Assembly (NCBI GenBank): GCA_009809945.1
Contig: WTPW01000862.1
Coordinates: 145,247 to 209,246 of the forward strand
Reading direction: 5' to 3'
DNA length: 64,000 nt
Origin: Gigaspora margarita
Lineage: Eukaryota > Glomeromycota > Glomeromycetes > Diversisporales > Gigasporaceae
The notes beneath the pieces were generated by a model. The model did not search any database and was not told the DNA's origin. It worked only from the letters and a program-made list of their open reading frames with translations. Made by a program: the position numbers and the translations under genes. Of this stretch, positions 23,246 to 35,840 are shown one piece after another; the stretch's first letter is position 1; every line of letters begins with the position of its first letter.

Positions 23246-23839
23246 CATCAGCAAATTATATATATGTAATCTTATGTAAGATATTACGGCCCATAATATA
23301 GCAAAATCTTACATTTGATACGATTTATTACATAATATATTATGTTATATTATGGTAATATTACGGTATTTATTTTGAAATATTTCGAAATATATTGCGA
23401 AATATTGCGAAATAAACCAAATAAAAAAATGCAAATTACCTCCCCTACGGGTTGCATACTCATGCAGATCAATAAACTAATGCGTGCAGGAGGTAATATT
23501 TTGATATTTTTACATTGTTTCGCAATATTTTGCAAATTTTCGCAAATTTTCAAAATTTTTTAAAAAATAAATAAACAATATACATATTCACATAATCATG
23601 CTTTTATAGATTTTCACAATTTTTCGCACAGTTTTGCAATATTTCACACAGTTTTGCAATTTAATATAAAATTTTATATTTTTTTATTTATTATTATTAT
23701 ACATTATATTTTATATTTATTAAATACATTTTTAATTAATACATACTTTATTATATATTACATATTATTTTTACATTATTACAAATATTTTAAACTACTT
23801 TCGTACTTTACACACTTATTTTTACTCATTCTACAGTTA

Positions 23840-24530
23840 GCTATTATCTTCGCTTCTTTTTTTCTATCATTCTTGAAAGTGTTGGAAGTTGCAGTTGGCA
23901 TGCGCAAGGTTTCAAAAAGTTGTTAGTTTTCTCCAAAGTACTGAAATAAAATAAATTAATAAAAAAAATTTTAAAAATAAACAAAAAAAAAAACAAAACA
24001 AAAAACACAATGAAAAAATAAATGAAGCGAAACTTTGCAAGAACTTGCAAAAACTTGCAAAAACTTGTACTCATTTCTCTAAAAAAGCATTCTTGAAAAT
24101 TTAGAAATTGCTGGGGATGTGTTCTTGAAAGTGTCAGAAGTTGTAGTTGGTATGCCCAATGTTTTAAAAAGTTTTGTTTTTCTTACAAAGTGCTGAAATA
24201 AATAAATTAATAAAAAAATTTTAAAAATAAACCAAAAAAACAAAAACAAAAAACACAAAATAAAAAAATAAATAAAGCAAAACCTTGCAAGAACTTGCAA
24301 AAACTTGCAAAAACTTGTGAAAACTTGCGCTCATTTCTCTAAAGAAGCATACTTAAAAATTTAAAAATTGCTAGAGGTGTGTTCTTAAAAGTGTTAGAAG
24401 TCATAGTTGGCATGCGCAAAGTTTCGAAAAGTTGTTTGTTTTACTCGCAAAGTGCCAAAATAAAATAAATTAATAAAAAAAATTTTAAAAATAAACCAAA
24501 AAAAAAAAAAAGTAAAAAAAAAAAACTCTT
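23840..24530. repeat. ~255-bp tandem array, left part
   Basis: About 2.7 units, each with CTTGAAAGTGTCAGAAGTTG, GTTGGCATGCGCAAGGTTT, a run of AATAAACCAAAAAAA and ACTTGCAAAAACTTGC. Units begin near 23868, 24119 and 24377. The array continues at 35190 in the same orientation on the far side of the LINE. The reading frames it produces are repeats of one another and not genes. Confidence 0.8.
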
Positions 24531-24874
24531 TTCGGAACTGATCATCAAAACAAAAAATTGAGAAAAATAAACAACATACGTCAAAAGTTTTAATTATTAA
24601 ACAACCGTTAACTGGGCCCTCTAGGCTGATTAGATGAACAACCCATTTCGCAAAAAATAGCTGACAAGATAACTAAAAGGAAAAGGCTCATTATCCTTTC
24701 TACACCAGGAATTTTTCTCAACTTCCTTGCGACGATATCTCACAACCAGAGCACATCAAATGATATGATGCAAGGATATTTAAATGCACTAAAGTAATCG
24801 CTAACTCTGATGAAACCGTCCCGCTTGTCCTTGCCTCTAAAATTTTTACAGAATTTTCCTCAAAAAGTGGCGAT

Positions 24875-27615
24875 ATGAGCTTACTCCCGTCAAACCCACT
24901 GCTGATATCACCTGATGACCCTGTCAAAACAACCGTGAGAGAAACACAGTCTACTCTAGTACCCAAATCAACTAAATTGACACTTTCAGACAGCAGAAAC
25001 CAATTTATCCTGCTGCACCCACTTAGGGAATCACCTGACTATGACAACACAACAAACGTGAGAAAAATACAGATCACTACCTGAGGACCTGACTCACTAT
25101 TTATAGAAAACAACTCAGGAACCGATCAACATTATTGCAAATCCCTACTGGCCCTATAGTTCATCTGACACAATTTTTCTGGCTTTCCGACCCCAACCCT
25201 TGGGCTCTCTTGACTGAATTGATCAGCTAACAATTAGTACAAAACAACGATCTATTGAACTTGAATGAGGATAGAATGGAAACAAAATCCAACAAAACTA
25301 TAAAATCGACACCTCCTTCACCAAAGCTATCACATAACGAACTATCGTCTGATTGGAAACCTGCCAAACCCTATCAACTATACAGTAAAGTACACACATG
25401 TTAGAAGATTGAAACACCAGATTGGTGCATGGACATGCTAAAAGTGAGAGCATGGCAACGCCTACGTCACTTCGATTTAACATTTTGGACCTATGAGAAG
25501 ATCATAGCAGCTTTTGACACTATAAAGAAACTAGAAAAATTTTTAAAACACAAACTAATGACGCACCTAACTGCTCTAAACATACCAATAGCTATAAACT
25601 CAAAACTAAAATATCTTGACACAGCTTTCTTTTGTTCCTTCTCTCAAACAAAGGATACTCAACCTGCACACCAAGTTGAATTTAACACCTTGATTCAAAT
25701 GCCGCTTGAAAAATACAAAAGACAACACAAGAAGAACTTTATCAACAAAAACAACCGAGCACAGTTTCATAGTAAATTAAGAGCAAAACTTGCTATAGAT
25801 TTCATGACCAATGCAGACTTCCTCCTAATGAAACCGTATGACTGCACTAGATTGATATACTATTGTCTCAATTTTGTACAAATAAAACCTATGATCTTCT
25901 TTGAAATGCCTTGTTCTTGCTTACTGGGTGTATACGCAGAATTATTAGAACTCTTGCCGCTTTTCTCACTGTCAATAGACCATGCTATACACGAATCACT
26001 CCCATATACCATCCCTATACAGAACAGCATAAATACCGGACCGATAGTAACCGCTCTCAGAAAGGTTTTCGCCTTCAACCGACTACCAGACAACTACTTC
26101 GTCCACACATTACAAGATATTCTAAAAAACTCCTTAGACCTATATAACTCCTTTCAGAGAATATCCTAATCACTGAACACGCAGCACTAGCAAAACTCTC
26201 AGCTTACAAGATGAATCTAAAGCAATACTACATATTTGACCGAATTCCTGACTCATACTTTAACCTACTAAAGGAAAAGGAACGTCTCCCGTTTACTCCG
26301 CAGGACTTGAATTTTGCAACCCATCACCTATTCCCCTGTGCACCTAAAACTGAAGAAGAGTTCAAAAACTTAGTTACAACTCTACATAAACACTATTCTT
26401 TTAAATGAATCCCCAAAGACTACTTCTTACAAAAATCAAAACTACCTGCAAACCCACTAAAAATACGCACCAAGGGAACATACAGCTTCCCGATCAATGA
26501 TGTCCCTATGGCTAAAACATTTTTGGCAGAGATAAAACTACTATACAGATTCAGAATCCCTCTTTTGCTTGAATACATGATGGTGAACCCTACTAATAAA
26601 CTGCTATTACCAGAAGATCTGACCCAAGTTACCGCAGTTCATATCACTATACCTATTCGCTCACCAAAAATTCTAGTAGAGACAGCCTGGGCACTTAGAG
26701 CACATTACTTTGTCTACAAAATACCACCTTCATGGATTGAGATACCAGAGAAAATATCAGCACAAAATGACAAACTGACCCTATTCACAGATCTAGAGGT
26801 CTTATCCGGTCAAAAATTTTGTATTCAGATATTCATTTGGTCAATCTTTTTAATATTCAAATATTCATTCAAAAATTTTAAAAATATTCAATGAATATTC
26901 ACTGAATATTCATTAAATATTAAATATATAGTACTAAATATAAAAAAAAATAAAGTAGCATAATTCAAAAACAAATAATTTTAAAAAATTCTCTTTAGGA
27001 AATTCATTGTCTTAATCCAAAGCCACAATTTTGTTAAAGTAGATATTTATTTAATTTATAATTATAAAAGTTATAATATTTTAAAGTTTATATATGTTTA
27101 AAAATTTGGTATTAAAAATTAGTTATATATATATTTTAACTAATTAGAATTTATTAACAAAAAGTAGCAAATCATATTTGATTATTAATATTAAAATTTG
27201 CTACTTTTAATATATATATATTCAATGAATATTCAATGAATATATTTAGTGAAAATTTTAAATATTCGAATATTCATTTGGTGAAAATTTTANATATTCA
27301 AATATTCAAACATTCAGTGAATATTTGAATAAAACATTCATCGGATCAGATCTCTACACAGACCTATTGACAGCTATTGACGCAATCAAACAGATCTCTG
27401 AATTAAACAGATTGCAGTTACCAATCTGAGCATACGAACAAATACAACCCACGGAGTCCTTACTACATAATTATTTCTTGTTTAACACTCTACCTCTACA
27501 CTTTATTACCGTACTAGACTTACCGGTACCAGAATGGGACATACTGGATAATTACACTCCACACATATCTGGTGAAAAAACACAAACTGATCATCCTATG
27601 GATCATGAATGAACA
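24875..27615 (+). pseudogene. LINE N-terminal reading frame, broken
   Basis: The longest open piece is 25429-26169, with no recognised domain. It continues after a frameshift near 26170 into a second frame covering 26211 to about 26810. That frame has a TGA at 26406-26408. It resumes after an AT-rich insertion at 27340 in the same sense, up to about 27615. The pieces are rich in Leu, Lys, Tyr and Pro, and read as one decayed protein upstream of the endonuclease. Whether this is a separate ORF1 or the start of a single fused ORF cannot be settled from this copy. Confidence 0.55.
26812..27339. mobile_element. AT-rich foldback insertion in the LINE
   Basis: The ends carry inverted TATTCAGATATTCA and TGAATATTTGAATAAAA. 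The body repeats ATTCAATGAATATTCA. At 27165-27211 a hairpin has 12-base arms (AAAGTAGCAAAT and ATTTGCTACTTT). The flanks ATCCGGTCA and ATCGGATCA match at 7 of 9 bases. Bridging them restores a LINE frame reading LEVLSGSDLYTDL. Confidence 0.55.
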
Positions 27616-28180
27616 ACCAACAAGAACTGGAGATACACTATCTTAGGAACAATCTGACAATATCACTAACCTTAAATTAGAAATCTCAAGTACCCCTTCC
27701 CTGGGAACAGAACTACATCAGAAAATTTTTAATATAGATAAATATCGATATATAACAATTAATCGATATATATCGATTAAAAATTAACGATATATATCGA
27801 TAAACCAGTTATATATCGATATATATCTATAATCGATATATAGTATAAATAAATATAAATCGCTATATGTCTATTAATCGATTTTTATCGTATTTATTAA
27901 AACCGATAAATAGCGATTAATAGATATTAATCGCGAAACCTGTGATCTGATATACCGGTATCTCATATTACATCATCAGTAAAAATTTAAAAATAGATCG
28001 TTAGATCATTTAGATCTTTTTCTCGATCATCTTTTTTTTTTTCTTTTTTTATTATTTTTAATTTTTTAATTTTTTTTTCGTTTATTTTTTTTTTTCTTTT
28101 TTTAATTATTTTTTTAATTTTTTAATTTTTTTTTCGTTTATTTTTATTTATTTTATTTATTTATTTATTATTGCATTTTT

Positions 28181-28490
28181 TATTTTTTGTTTCAACGCGT
28201 TTTACTAATCAATTTTTTTTGCATGTAATTGTTGTTGACTAGATTCTTCGCTTGGGATTAGTGTTGTCGTCGTTACCGGAGCCGTCGTTTGAGGTTGGCG
28301 CCGTAATTTCACTTTGTCGCTGGTGCATTAGTATTATTTTTTGTTTCAACGCATTTTACTAATCAATTTTTTTTTGCATGTAATTGTTATTGACTAGATT
28401 CTTCGCTTGGAATTAGTGTCATCGTCATCGTTACTGGAGCCGTCATTTGAGGTTGGTGTCGTAATTTCGCTTCGTTGCTGGTGCATTAGT
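28181..28490. repeat. Two tandem copies of a 154-bp unit
   Basis: Each unit contains TTTCAACGC, TTTTGCATGTAATTGTT, CTAGATTCTTCGCTTGG and GAGCCGTC. The copies start at about 28181 and 28335 and differ at scattered, mostly C/T and G/A, positions. Neither has an open frame of note. Confidence 0.8.
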
Positions 28491-28648
28491 AAATTGTGTG
28501 TTGCTGTTGTTGTTAGTTGTTGTTGGTGGGAATTTGTATCATGAGTACGTTGTTTAGGTGTCACTTCTTGTACATTTCACCGTTGGAGCCGTCGTTACTG
28601 GAGTTATGGAGTCGCCATTTTTGGGTAAGTTTTTTGTCTTGGGGTCNN

Positions 28649-29562
28649 NNNNNNNNNNNNNNNNNNNNNNNNNNNNNNNNNNNNNNNNNNNNNNNNNNNN
28701 NNNNNNNNNNNNNNNNNNNNNNNNNNNNNNNNNNNNNNNNNNNNNNNNNNNNNNNNNNNNNNNNNNNNNNNNNNNNNNNNNNNNNNNNNNNNNNNNNNNN
28801 NNNNNNNNNNNNNNNNNNNNNNNNNNNNNNNNNNNNNNNNNNNNNNNNNNNNNNNNNNNNNNNNNNNNNNNNNNNNNNNNNNNNNNNNNNNNNNNNNNNN
28901 NNNNNNNNNNNNNNNNNNNNNNNNNNNNNNNNNNNNNNNNNNNNNNNNNNNNNNNNNNNNNNNNNNNNNNNNNNNNNNNNNNNNNNNNNNNNNNNNNNNN
29001 NNNNNNNNNNNNNNNNNNNNNNNNNNNNNNNNNNNNNNNNNNNNNNNNNNNNNNNNNNNNNNNNNNNNNNNNNNNNNNNNNNNNNNNNNNNNNNNNNNNN
29101 NNNNNNNNNNNNNNNNNNNNNNNNNNNNNNNNNNNNNNNNNNNNNNNNNNNNNNNNNNNNNNNNNNNNNNNNNNNNNNNNNNNNNNNNNNNNNNNNNNNN
29201 NNNNNNNNNNNNNNNNNNNNNNNNNNNNNNNNNNNNNNNNNNNNNNNNNNNNNNNNNNNNNNNNNNNNNNNNNNNNNNNNNNNNNNNNNNNNNNNNNNNN
29301 NNNNNNNNNNNNNNNNNNNNNNNNNNNNNNNNNNNNNNNNNNNNNNNNNNNNNNNNNNNNNNNNNNNNNNNNNNNNNNNNNNNNNNNNNNNNNNNNNNNN
29401 NNNNNNNNNNNNNNNNNNNNNNNNNNNNNNNNNNNNNNNNNNNNNNNNNNNNNNNNNNNNNNNNNNNNNNNNNNNNNNNNNNNNNNNNNNNNNNNNNNNN
29501 NNNNNNNNNNNNNNNNNNNNNNNNNNNNNNNNNNNNNNNNNNNNNNNNNNNNNNNNNNNNNN
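28649..29562. other. Assembly gap (914 N)
   Basis: Unknown bases. The reading frames drawn across the gap are artefacts. By comparison with 1-1439, the gap probably hides tandem repeats rich in GAATATAAGC. Confidence 0.95.
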
Positions 29563-29744
29563 AATAAAAAAATCTTAAAATTAAAATTTTTTATAAAATT
29601 TGCAATGGATATTGATTGGCCGGATATGAGTGATTGATCAATTGTTTTTATATTGATTATAGATCGATTATTAACTATTATAGATATATATCGATTATAA
29701 TCACTATTGCTATATTGGTTATATATCGATTAATATCTATATCA

Positions 29745-29927
29745 GATATATATCGATTACACACACCCCTGCCAATTATTATCGATAGTGATAGTAATCG
29801 ATATATATCTGGTTAATTGATATATATCGAATAGGGCCTATTCGATATATATTGATTAACCAGATATATATCGATTACTATTACTATCGATAATAATCGG
29901 CAGGAGTGTGTGTAATCGATATATATC
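29745..29927. repeat. 91-bp near-perfect palindrome
   Basis: Bases 29745-29835 and 29837-29927 are inverted copies around a single central G at 29836. They differ at only a handful of positions. The arms run from GATATATATCGATTACACAC to TCGAATAGG. It lies just inside the right end of the CATCAG-type element. Confidence 0.85.
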
Positions 29928-29976
29928 CACATGGTTAGTAATCGATATATATCTATATATAAAATTTGCCGATGTA

Positions 29977-30680
29977 CACTAACTAACATTTCACAACAAA
30001 GAACTCAATATTGTTACACATAACATCTGAGGCATGTTCAAGCTTGGAAAGATACATGACTAGATTGATTACTGCCTAGAATCCAATTTTCACATAATTG
30101 CATTAACAGAAACGAAGCTCACCACCGCAAGAGCAGCTAACCTAACTAACCCACTCTACTATTTCTTCACCTCCAACTTTGAGACACAAAACCTGACTAA
30201 CGTTGGACCCAGCCTTGGCACTGCACTAATGGTGTGTAACCAACTCTAACTATATGTACACAATATTCAAACCCTATCTGGTACAGCAATATACGTAGAC
30301 TTTACTTCCCTGACAACAAAACGCATATAATCTCTACCTACCTGCCTTCAGCTACAAATCACCTTCAATTAAACCGACAGACACAGAAAAAGGTAGTTAG
30401 ATAGTAAAAAAACAGAAACTGGAACATAATCCTTTTGGGAGACTTCAATGCAAACATGATCAGAAAAAAAAGACTTCACCTATTCAAAAACCTACAAGCA
30501 CTAAATGCCATGAGCCTTCTATCCTTTTACCACATTTTGGAACCCACTTGGACCAGTTTCACTACTAGTAGCCAGATCGATGATATCTGAGTAACTTCAG
30601 AAATGATCCAAGATATTGACAAATCTATAATCACAGATATGAAATTTATTACTGGCAACGACTATAAAATTATATAGACT
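29977..30680 (+). pseudogene. LINE endonuclease domain (APE type), broken
   Basis: The frame reads NIVTHNI, then IIALTETKL (the T-E-T-K block of the exonuclease-endonuclease-phosphatase fold). Later, after frame changes, it reads LLGDFNANM and QIDDI. These are the landmarks of LINE endonucleases that nick the target DNA. Stops at 30028-30030, 30061-30063, 30588-30590 and 30675-30677 fall where Trp (or once Gln) would be expected. Non-functional. Confidence 0.65.
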
Positions 30681-31394
30681 ACCTGGCACATCAAAATTCA
30701 CAAACAAAATGTCTCACACAACAAAAAAAAGAAGTAGAAAATATACCAATACGCTAAAATGACAAAAGAAAACTAGAAGAATTTTGCAACTGAAGTTAAT
30801 ACTGCTCTAACGAATCAAAATTATACATTCGAAAACAACAACACTTGGGACACATATGGCCTAAATAAAGCTTGGTATATCTGGTTTGCAACTATCAAAA
30901 GGATAATAAACAAAAACATTCCTTATACCTTTACTAGTCCAAAAAAGTTTAATGGGCTCTTCCTGAAAGCTACTTATCTACACCTAGCCCTAACAGCCAT
31001 AAACAAATGCCTGCGGCTGCTGACCACACAACCTGCTAACTTCTCCCTAGAAAAATGTAACAAATTCCTACGCACAGCCTTGACTCTTGCTAATCTAAAG
31101 ATTATATCCCTTTTATCATTAGATATCAACTTTGCTTCTACTACTATTCCCCAACTAAAACAAATTTGATACACAATCTGAACTGCGCATAACCTAGAAA
31201 AATTTCAAGAACAATCCAAAAAAATTGATTACTTCATTAATAGAAGATATAATGACTTCAAAGAAAACACTAGCAGGATAATAGATAGCATCCTCAAGAA
31301 AACATCTAACCCAGTGCGCACAAACAAAATAATCCTTCCCAACCAAATCATTTCTGACAAATTATAAGTCAAAACACACATCTGCTTCCATTTC

Positions 31395-33200
31395 ATGTTA
31401 TGGACCAGAAAGAACCCACCGGACCTAACACACATACAAGAATGGGACGATGTCTATTTCCTACTAAAGAAAATTGACCCCTCAATTTACAAACTGCTAC
31501 TACGACCAATTTCACTTACAGAATTGCAAGAAACTATAAACAAAGCACCCAAAAACAAAGCTACAGGACCACTCGCTATTACAAACGAAATCCTCTAACA
31601 TCTCAACATTTCGGCCCTAACTGCGTTACTTGAGATATTTAATAATTGCATCTACCTAAATGAAATACTGAAACAATGGCTAAAGGCGAACATTTGGCCC
31701 ATTCCCAAAAAACAAGAATATAAATACGATCTCAGTACGACATGACCCATTACCTTGATAGACCATACCTATAAATGTTTCACCAAAATTTTGACCTCAA
31801 GAATAACCACAATCATAATGAGAAATGAGATACTCTCACCAATAAACTATACTGCTTTTCCACATTAGTCTACGATCCAACCTGTATTGCAACTCACATA
31901 TATCATAGAAGATGCTCTGGCACATAACAAAGAAATCTGAGCACTCTCACAAGACATGTTGAAAGCTTTTGACTCTGTTCACATTGATACACTGGCACAA
32001 GCACTTCGCCGTATAAAAATTCCAACAACTATAATCAACCTTCTCACATACTTATTATCGAACCGTACAAACCAGGTTATTACCGACTACAGCTTTACTG
32101 ACTCATACCCAGTAATGGATAGTATCAATCAAGAGGAGACCTTTTTACCCCTACTGTGGAAGATATACTATGACCCTCTTATCTCCACTATACAAAAAAA
32201 ATTTACTGGATACTCAAGTACTATTCCTACCATTCTGCCTAAAATCATTAATACCTCTGTAATAGCATACATGGACGTTGTCTTATGGATCGCTCCAGAT
32301 AAACAAACCCTAACTGACATACTAAGTACTGCTACTAGCTTCTACAAGTTAAACAACATAAAAGTTAACCCTACTAAATCCTTCTTAATCACTAATTCCT
32401 CAACCTCACCATATTCAGTCACTTTCGATAATACAGAAATCACTGTCCTACCGCATAACACCCTATTAAAGTACCTAGGCACCTGGTTCACTTTAAACCA
32501 GTGTTGGCACTTGGTATATGTCCATATTTTTTAAAAAATTTGGACTATGTCAAAACCTATATGTCCATGTCCATAAATTACTATGTCCATATTTTGTCCA
32601 TATTATTTTTAATATGTCCAAAGGTCCATATTGCCCAATACTGCTTTAAACAAAACATACAATCAGGTCCAAAAAATTATCACATCGGAAATCCAAATGA
32701 ACTTTAAAAAATTACAACTGGCAAAAATCATGAAAAAATAAGTGGTCTATATCTATAATCATGTTATTTTACCCTGCTTTCAATACCTTATCCTATTTTT
32801 GTACCTAAAAACCTGCCAAATAAAAACAATTAATAGGATAATAACAAATATGACTAAACAAAAGGCAAAATTGGCCAAAGGGGTTCCTAACTCTTTCATG
32901 AATTGTGCATTAATATATGCAATAACCAACATAAAGCAAGCACAATTAACAACTCTCTTAACTAACCTTCTCCATGGCCTGAACCACACCTCATTTGACA
33001 ATTCTTACTTAAAAATCTGCCTACAGAAAACTCAAGATGCTGCTTATATGAACTTATCAATCCTAGAAAAATGTCCAATTATTCCCTCTTTAGAAAGCCT
33101 CACCCATACAAGCCAAGCTATCTTGGCAATCCACGAACTAAATATCAAATTCACCAGACCTATAAACGCTTGGCCTATTCCTACAAAACTCCTTTAACCA
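31395..33200 (+). pseudogene. LINE reverse transcriptase domain, broken
   Basis: 31395-31598 holds ELQETINKAPKNKATGP, the start of the LINE RT domain. 31740-31765 (TTxPITL) and 31953-31985 (DMLKAFDSV, motif A) follow. Then come the LLWKIYYDPL region (motif B area) and AYMDVVLWIA (motif C) at 32266-32298. Motif C normally has two adjacent Asp; here the second is Val, so catalysis would be lost even without the stops. A 145-bp hAT element splits the domain at 32499-32643. Without it the frame continues LGTWFTLN then KTYNQV. Stops or shifts occur at 31599, 31743 and 31938. Confidence 0.75.
32499..32643. mobile_element. Small hAT element inserted in the LINE RT
   Basis: It begins CAGTGTTGGCACTT and ends ATTGCCCAATACTG (inverted). 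It is flanked by a perfect 8-bp duplication, CTTTAAAC (32491-32498 and 32644-32651). It repeats TGTCCATATT near both ends. It belongs to the same family as 4037-4299 and 36453-37496. Confidence 0.88.
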
Positions 33201-34925
33201 CCTCCTCCATAAACACCATAGTACATACCTTAAAAAAAACTTGAACCCACACCATGTAAGCTATATTGAACAATTCTTAGACTCAACAAACACAAGATTA
33301 ATAGGCTAGAAAGAATTCTACCACAACATCAAGAAGATTCCTCAGGAAAGGACATCCAAATAGTTCTCTATCATTCAAAACTTGATCAGTGCTACTATAT
33401 CACTATTACTGGAGCTTACTGATCCCAACCCTTTCATCACTCCACCATAGCTCCTGAAGAAAAAAGGATGGATAATAACCTTCCAAATGGAAATCGCAAA
33501 AATATATAACAATAATAATACACTGCTAATTGGCAAACACTATCTAATCCAACACAACAACACAGTAAAACCTTGCCTGGGATGCAAGCTATCTTATACA
33601 AATACAACACACAGTACTTGTTACATATACCTTGAACAAGAATACATTCACAATATACAAATTGACTATAAGCTACACGTACATGCTGCTCTAGAAGATA
33701 TAAAACACTCACTCCAACAACTCAAACATATGGGACAATCATCAAACAATTCGCATTTTGCCACGTCCACTATCAGCTTTCAAAAAACTATCCATAAAAA
33801 AAGTATGGGAATCTTTTGTTTTATCGAACTTCAAGAAAAAGAAACTAAAGATGGTCCTAACTGCCTCTCAGAGAAAAATATCAGACCATACCATTACTGT
33901 AGCAACTTGTTCGATCATACCAGATGGGAAACCTATAAGCAGCTTTAGTGAATACTGGCCCTCAAAAATCACTACACTTGTTACTTTACTAATCTTCATC
34001 CTTTTTACCACTGACAATCGAGCAAAAATTCAAATAACTATTAACAACTCTTACCTCCAAACACTAATCTCTCAAACAATTGACGTGCATTTCTTACATA
34101 ACCAACGAATAGACCAAATGCAATGGCCCCTATTACAACGAATAACAAGAGCGATAGTAGGAGACTGAGAACTGAACATTTCCTTCAATAAAAACAAAAA
34201 AATCGCCAATTCGAACCCATTCCATCCTTTGAACATCACACCCCACAATTTCCTGTATAATAGATATACCCACTACTAAACTCGACCCCCATTTTACAAT
34301 AGCTCAAATCTGCAATAAAACACGTACACCAGATTACCAACCTGCTCAAATGGCAAAACCAAGGCAGAATCAAACTATGGCAACATAGACTGCCTGATAT
34401 AGACTGGGACGCCACTCTTGTCACTATATCCTTCAACAACAAATCTAAAGCACTCTATACTTGCCCTGCAACATCCAACCTAAAAAACTTTAAAGTAAAG
34501 CTAATTGCTAAAGAATTGCCAACTTTTTTACTCCTCCACTTCCGCAACCCTACAACATACCCAAATTACCTCTGCTCTAGGTGCTATTCGGCACCAGAGG
34601 ACTACGCCCATCTTCTAACATGTTTCTATAACCTGTCAATCTCAAAACAGAATTAAACAGAAACAGAACTAGGCTTGCGGATAAAGAAGAAAAACTACTC
34701 ATGAACCCAGCTGTCTTTGTACAGTCCTACTTCAACCTACACATCACTCAGCAGACTCCTATTGGACTCATTACAAAATGGACACAAGCCTCTTTTATTA
34801 CTGAACATCTCAGAAAAAAGTTAACACCGGTGCTTCACCACAACATAGCTGAACTCATCTATAAAGAAATCTGGCTCCCTTCTTATGCGGCATGATACTC
34901 AGAAGCAATGCCCTTACTGCCAGTT
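33201..34925 (+). pseudogene. LINE C-terminal region with zinc knuckle, broken
   Basis: Several short frames in series. At about 34570-34625 one reads CSRCYSAPEDYAHLLTC. This Cys-x2-Cys then His-x4-Cys cluster matches the knuckle near the C-terminus of many LINE proteins. A TAG at 33307-33309 again sits where GGC TAG AAA suggests an original Trp. The frames at 33487-33948 and 33758-34168 are overlapping pieces after a frameshift. Confidence 0.6.
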
Positions 34926-35189
34926 ATCACTGCCCCACAACTTAAGAAAACTTCTTCCTTAACTCTTTCACAAATTGAAACCACATTACATAAATATATT
35001 ACTACCAACAATTACTCTCCTAATAATATTCTCACAATCTAGAGGTCTACAACCATTCTAGTAAAGAATTAGGTTGAGAGTAAAGCAGCTCTTACCTCTA
35101 CTCCCCTAGATTAGTAAATTCTTGCATGTAACCTTATATGTATAATTAACAAAATCTAATAAAGTATTAGAGGATAGACCTCTCTTTAA

Positions 35190-35840
35190 AAAAAAAATAA
35201 ATAAACCAAAAAAACAAAAACAAAAAACATAAAATGAAAAAATAAATGAAGCAAAACCTTGCAAGAACTTGCAAAAACTTGCAAAAACTTGCAAAAACTT
35301 TTGTTCATTTCTCTAAAAAGCATTCTTGAAAATTTAGAAATTGCTGGGAGTGTGCTCTTGAAAGTGTCAGAAGTTATAGTTGGCATGCGCAATGTTTTGA
35401 ATGTTGTTTGTTTTTCTCGCAAAGTGCCAAAATAAAATAAATTAATAAAAAAATTTTTAAAAATAAACCAAAAAAACAAAACAAAAAACACAAAACGAAA
35501 AAATAAATAAAGCGAAACCTTGCAAGAACTTGCAAAAACTTGCAAAAACTTGCGCCCATTTCTCTAAAGAAGCATTTTTGAAAATTTAGAAATTGCTAGA
35601 GGTGTATTCTTAAAAGTGTCAGAAGTTGTAGTTGGTATGCGCAAGGTTTCGAAAAGTTGGTTGTTTTTCTGTAAAGTGCTAAAATAAAAATAAAATAAAA
35701 AAATTAAAAAATAAATAAATAAAACAAAAATGAAAAAAAAACAAACGAAAACAAAAAAAAAACAAATGAAAACAAAAAATGAAAACAAAAAAGTGAAAAA
35801 AAACAAAATAGGAGATCTAATTATAAACAATGATCTAATC
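35190..35840. repeat. ~255-bp tandem array, right part
   Basis: It carries the same unit and orientation as 23840-24530, with recognisable units near 35190, 35350 and 35604. It is the continuation of the array beyond the LINE. Confidence 0.8.

Larger units (their letters stand above)
27716..29974. mobile_element. Smaller CATCAG-type element inside the LINE, with assembly gap
   Basis: It begins CATCAGAAAATTTTTAATAT and ends TATATAAAATTTGCCGATG, flanked by TA (27714-27715 and 29975-29976). Both arms are built of ATATATCGAT words. Joining the flanks at one TA keeps the LINE reading frame open across the site for several codons, supporting a clean insertion. The right portion resembles 1290-1439. 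Bases 28649-29562 are unknown. No transposase is seen in the known part. Confidence 0.7.
24533..35197 (+). mobile_element. Decayed LINE (non-LTR retrotransposon), about 7.7 kb without insertions
   Basis: It runs from just after a poly-A stretch in the tandem array to a 3' end with AATAAAG and poly-A (35159-35197). In order it carries an N-terminal reading frame, an APE-type endonuclease, a reverse transcriptase and a C-terminal zinc knuckle, all on the plus strand. It is riddled with stops and frameshifts. It inserted at an A-rich AATAAACCAAAAAA stretch of the array, consistent with target-primed insertion. Three elements interrupt it: about 26812-27339, 27716-29974 and 32499-32643. Confidence 0.8.

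Noticed and set aside
23654..24300. Hydrophobic frames resembling membrane proteins on both strands (also 35106-35830)
   Set aside because: They recur once per 255-bp tandem unit and come from poly-A/T tracts.
28517..29637. Two open frames of about 355 codons
   Set aside because: They run through 914 unknown bases. The real flanking codons are few and low complexity.
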